NCBI GenBank assembly: GCA_008921705.1
Contig: VFFE01007638.1
Span: 888,328-952,327 of the forward strand
Direction of reading: 5' to 3'
Source of the DNA: Burhinus oedicnemus
Lineage: Eukaryota; Chordata; Aves; Charadriiformes; Burhinidae
DNA: 64,000 nucleotides
Every line of letters starts with the position of its first letter. Position 1 is the first letter of the stretch. This document shows, one piece after another, positions 61,469 to 64,000 of this stretch. A model generated the notes under the pieces. It was not told where the DNA came from and did not search any database. It saw nothing but the letters and a program-made list of their open reading frames with translations. Position numbers and translations under genes: made by a program.

Positions 61469-61508
61469 AAGTATATAGATGTATATCTAAGTGTATAGAT
61501 GTATATCA
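61469..61508. repeat. Tandem duplication of a 20-bp unit
   Basis: AAGTATATAGATGTATATCT followed by AAGTGTATAGATGTATATCA, with the start of a third unit (AAGTAT) after it. Confidence 0.9.
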
Positions 61509-63934
61509 AAGTATCTGTCTTCCTGCAGTACAACTAAGTTATATAATTTTTATTTGAAATTGTTTTAACTGTTCAGTGTTAGGAATACTGAAAGAATGCT
61601 GTCCACTGTCCTGGTCACAATTAGTTCTGTGTAACTACATTCTGTCTCATGCAGTTACCTGGGTAAGTGCTTCACTTTTATTTACACACATGTACCTGAT
61701 TTAAACATTTCTGTGACCAGAAAATCAAACCTTTAACTGTTTAGGTGGGAATTTGACATTTTGATAGAAGAAACGTTTAGTCTTCACCTTCCATTACTCT
61801 AAAGCACAGGTCATTAGAAAAAATAATGTGTCACTATTCCCTTCAAGAACTGAAATCAAAGGGAATTTTCTTGGTCAGCACTTGTGAGGTACAATCTCAT
61901 CATTGTTGCATTGAAAGGTTAAACATTTTCTCCCAGGCCTTCACAATTGGATTGGGCAGAGGAGACCTGAAACACAGTAAAAAGTGGGTTACACAATCAC
62001 ATTTATTTTTTTCAGAGATAACAAAATCCAGACTCCTAGTAAATTATTCCTCAAAGCTAGATAGCATGATGGTCCAGCAAGCTGATGCCGGGATTCTGAA
62101 AAAATACTTACTACATCCCTAGTCATACTAACATTATTAGTCTTGTAAATTTTCAGGTAATTGAAACATTTCAGTGTAAGGTATGTCTTTACAGAAAGCG
62201 ATGCATCACAATCCATAGCAGTGTTCCCAAGAAGCAGAAACCTTCAAATGTTCAAATGTTCACTCATATAGATCCATAGAGATGTGAAGAATTGAAGTGC
62301 ATAATTGTAGTATTTAACAGTACACGATAAAATGTTAGAGCACTTGCTATTTGTTTGGGTTTTTTTTTTTTTCAGAACCAGCTCTTTCAGCGTGACAAGA
62401 GTATGGCATAAAATACATAAATGACATACACTCTGCACGATTGTGAGTTCTTTGATATTATATCTCAACACCAGGGATACTTCCCTGCAAGTAACATTGC
62501 ACTGTGGATACACCCAGCATGAGCCAGGAAACTCAGCAAGACACTATCATATCACAGTGTAACACAACAGCTAGAAACAAGTAAAAAAATGTTTGGGTTT
62601 TGGGTTTTTTAGTCTGTTTTATTTATAGATTGGTGTCTTTTTATTTCTTTTCTATATGAAAGATATATTAAAAATGTACTATATAGTTAAATAAGTGTAT
62701 AACTATATGAGTATAGTTAATTATCTATATTTTCTACTTAACTACAAACCTATGTATACTGGTATGGAAAGGCATTAGTATATGTACGTGGAAAGGATTA
62801 GAATGTAAATTATTTAATGCTCAGCTTTTAGCACATGATTCAAGGATTTTGTAAAATTGCCTTCATGATATGGCTTTGTTTGCTATCGTCCCGCATGTGG
62901 AAATCAGGTAACCAATTTTTCCTTTTTAAATAAATGTGTGTTTCTATGTTCCACAATAGCTTACATGTGATTGTGACTTGGATTATGATCCGGGTGATGG
63001 TGTTTCAGGTCCTTAACTGATCAAATCCTAGGCTATCTGAAACGTACTCTGAAGTAACTGTCCTTTGCCGCTGGCTATAGAATAAATCTAAGATAGTTTG
63101 AAACTGATGGTCTTAAAAATTGTAAAGCTATACAGGGTGAATGCAGTCCTGTATGCCCAGAGATGATGTAACTATGACAAAGTCCAAGAAACATCTGTGA
63201 GTGAACCAGCCCTTTTACTGGGTAGTGCTGGAACAAACAATTGGAAAGTAAATTGGGGAAATCACCAAGGAAACTGCAGGTGTGCAGTTTAGCCTCAAGT
63301 CCACGCAGAATCAGTCCTGAGGAGTCATTATAGAGACATGATATTGCCACAGAGAGATGTGCAAAAGAAAGCAGAGAAAATTCTGGGATATGGCTGGTTA
63401 TACTTGCTGTAAGGCAGGCACTCATTTCCCCACACTGGAGGAAATTTTACTATGGCTCCTGTAATTCAGTGGTTTAACTGTAGGCTGGGAGTTCATATGA
63501 GTGTCACAACAGAGTCATAGTTCATAAAAACAGTTGTATTTCCTGATGTGAAAATAAGGGATTCTGAAGATTTACAGTGTGATCTCTTTAACTAGGATTT
63601 AATTGAAAGCACGTTTGTTGGGTCACCCTGTGCAAGAACAAACACAGCTTCATGGGTTGGTTATTTTCTATAGATAATTCATTCTCATTGGGTCCCAGCC
63701 TTCTACTTGAATCTTTGTCATCTCCAATTGTTACACTGGAACTTCCGTAACATCATCACTGGTTAAGTCTGAAAGGGAAACATTTTCTCTTTCTTTCCCT
63801 GACTGAACAAGCTGCTCAGTGACTCTAACAGTCAGGTTTTCTCTAAAGACTCAGCCACAGCAATTATACAAACGAATACCATTGTATGATAGAACAATTT
63901 TGGATTATTTGACATTCAGTGGCTAGTGTTGACA
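61509..63934. other. Unique noncoding DNA with an A+T-rich hairpin
   Basis: No gene recognised. Bases 62640-62760 are strongly A+T-rich. They contain a perfect inverted repeat: ATATAGTTA (62681-62689), a 10-base spacer, then TAACTATAT (62700-62708). A 116-codon minus frame (63075-63425) lies in slightly GC-richer sequence without recognisable features. T-runs occur near 61380 and 62360. Confidence 0.55.
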
Positions 63935-64000
63935 TTTCCCCCTTCCCTTCCCTTCCCTTCCCTTCCCTTCCCTTCCCTTCCCTTCCCTTCCCTTCCCTTC
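63935..64000. repeat. (CCTTC)n microsatellite, cut by window edge
   Basis: A pure pyrimidine tract from 63935 includes at least twelve perfect CCTTC units (63941-64000) and runs past the end of the window. Its true length cannot be seen. Confidence 0.95.

Noticed and set aside
63075..63425. 116-codon minus-strand frame considered as a gene or old repeat ORF
   Set aside because: Nothing recognisable in the translation; composition alone is only slightly unusual.
1..64000. Search for tRNA, U6 or 5S genes, CRISPR-like spaced repeats, endogenous retrovirus LTR pairs and coding exons
   Set aside because: No tRNA B-box with cloverleaf context, no known small-RNA start, no regularly spaced direct repeats, no paired LTRs and no recognisable host protein motif were found by reading. 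This does not exclude very old or very short instances.

Overview
The window looks like avian (at least sauropsid) nuclear DNA from a gene desert or a very long intron. The main evidence is the interspersed repeats. Nearly all recognisable ones are fragments of CR1, the dominant LINE of birds, and several carry the diagnostic ATTCTATG-like octamer at the 3' end. The sequence is A+T-rich (about 60-65% by eye) and repeat-poor overall. It has short microsatellites and two runs of N, as in a draft assembly. I found no host protein-coding gene, no convincing exon and no tRNA, rRNA or other RNA gene. There is no CRISPR array, phage or bacterial operon. The only real coding signal is decayed CR1 ORF2.

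Layout. 1-16.7 kb: unique A+T-rich DNA with one CR1 tail (4.2 kb) and faint ancient MIR/L2-like traces. 16.7-18 kb: an ancient CR1 3'-end relic, a (TA)13 run, and an assembly gap that cuts into a younger CR1 tail. 20.15-22.56 kb: the largest repeat, a 5'-truncated CR1 on the + strand with recognisable endonuclease end, reverse transcriptase and 3' tail. 27.77-28.58 kb: a second + strand CR1 3' portion. 28.6-44.1 kb: mostly unique sequence with paired G-quadruplex motifs (35 kb), a 24-bp palindrome (37.7 kb), a small gap between poly(A) tracts (38.2 kb), a (TTTAT)14 array and a homeodomain-motif-rich block (41.6-41.9 kb). 44.1-58.5 kb: three minus-strand CR1 pieces, a GATA-type microsatellite (48 kb) and several blocks that look like conserved noncoding elements (49.1-49.5, 50.0-50.4, 54.9-55.2 kb). 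58.5-64 kb: unique sequence ending in a CCTTC array cut by the window edge.

How it fits together. If the window has a function, it is probably cis-regulatory: candidate enhancer-like blocks with homeodomain, TCF/LEF and E-box motifs, plus two CTCF-like motifs. One of the CTCF-like motifs lies inside an old CR1 endonuclease fragment. These calls are motif-level inference from reading alone; cross-species alignment would decide them. I found no evidence of a new protein system.
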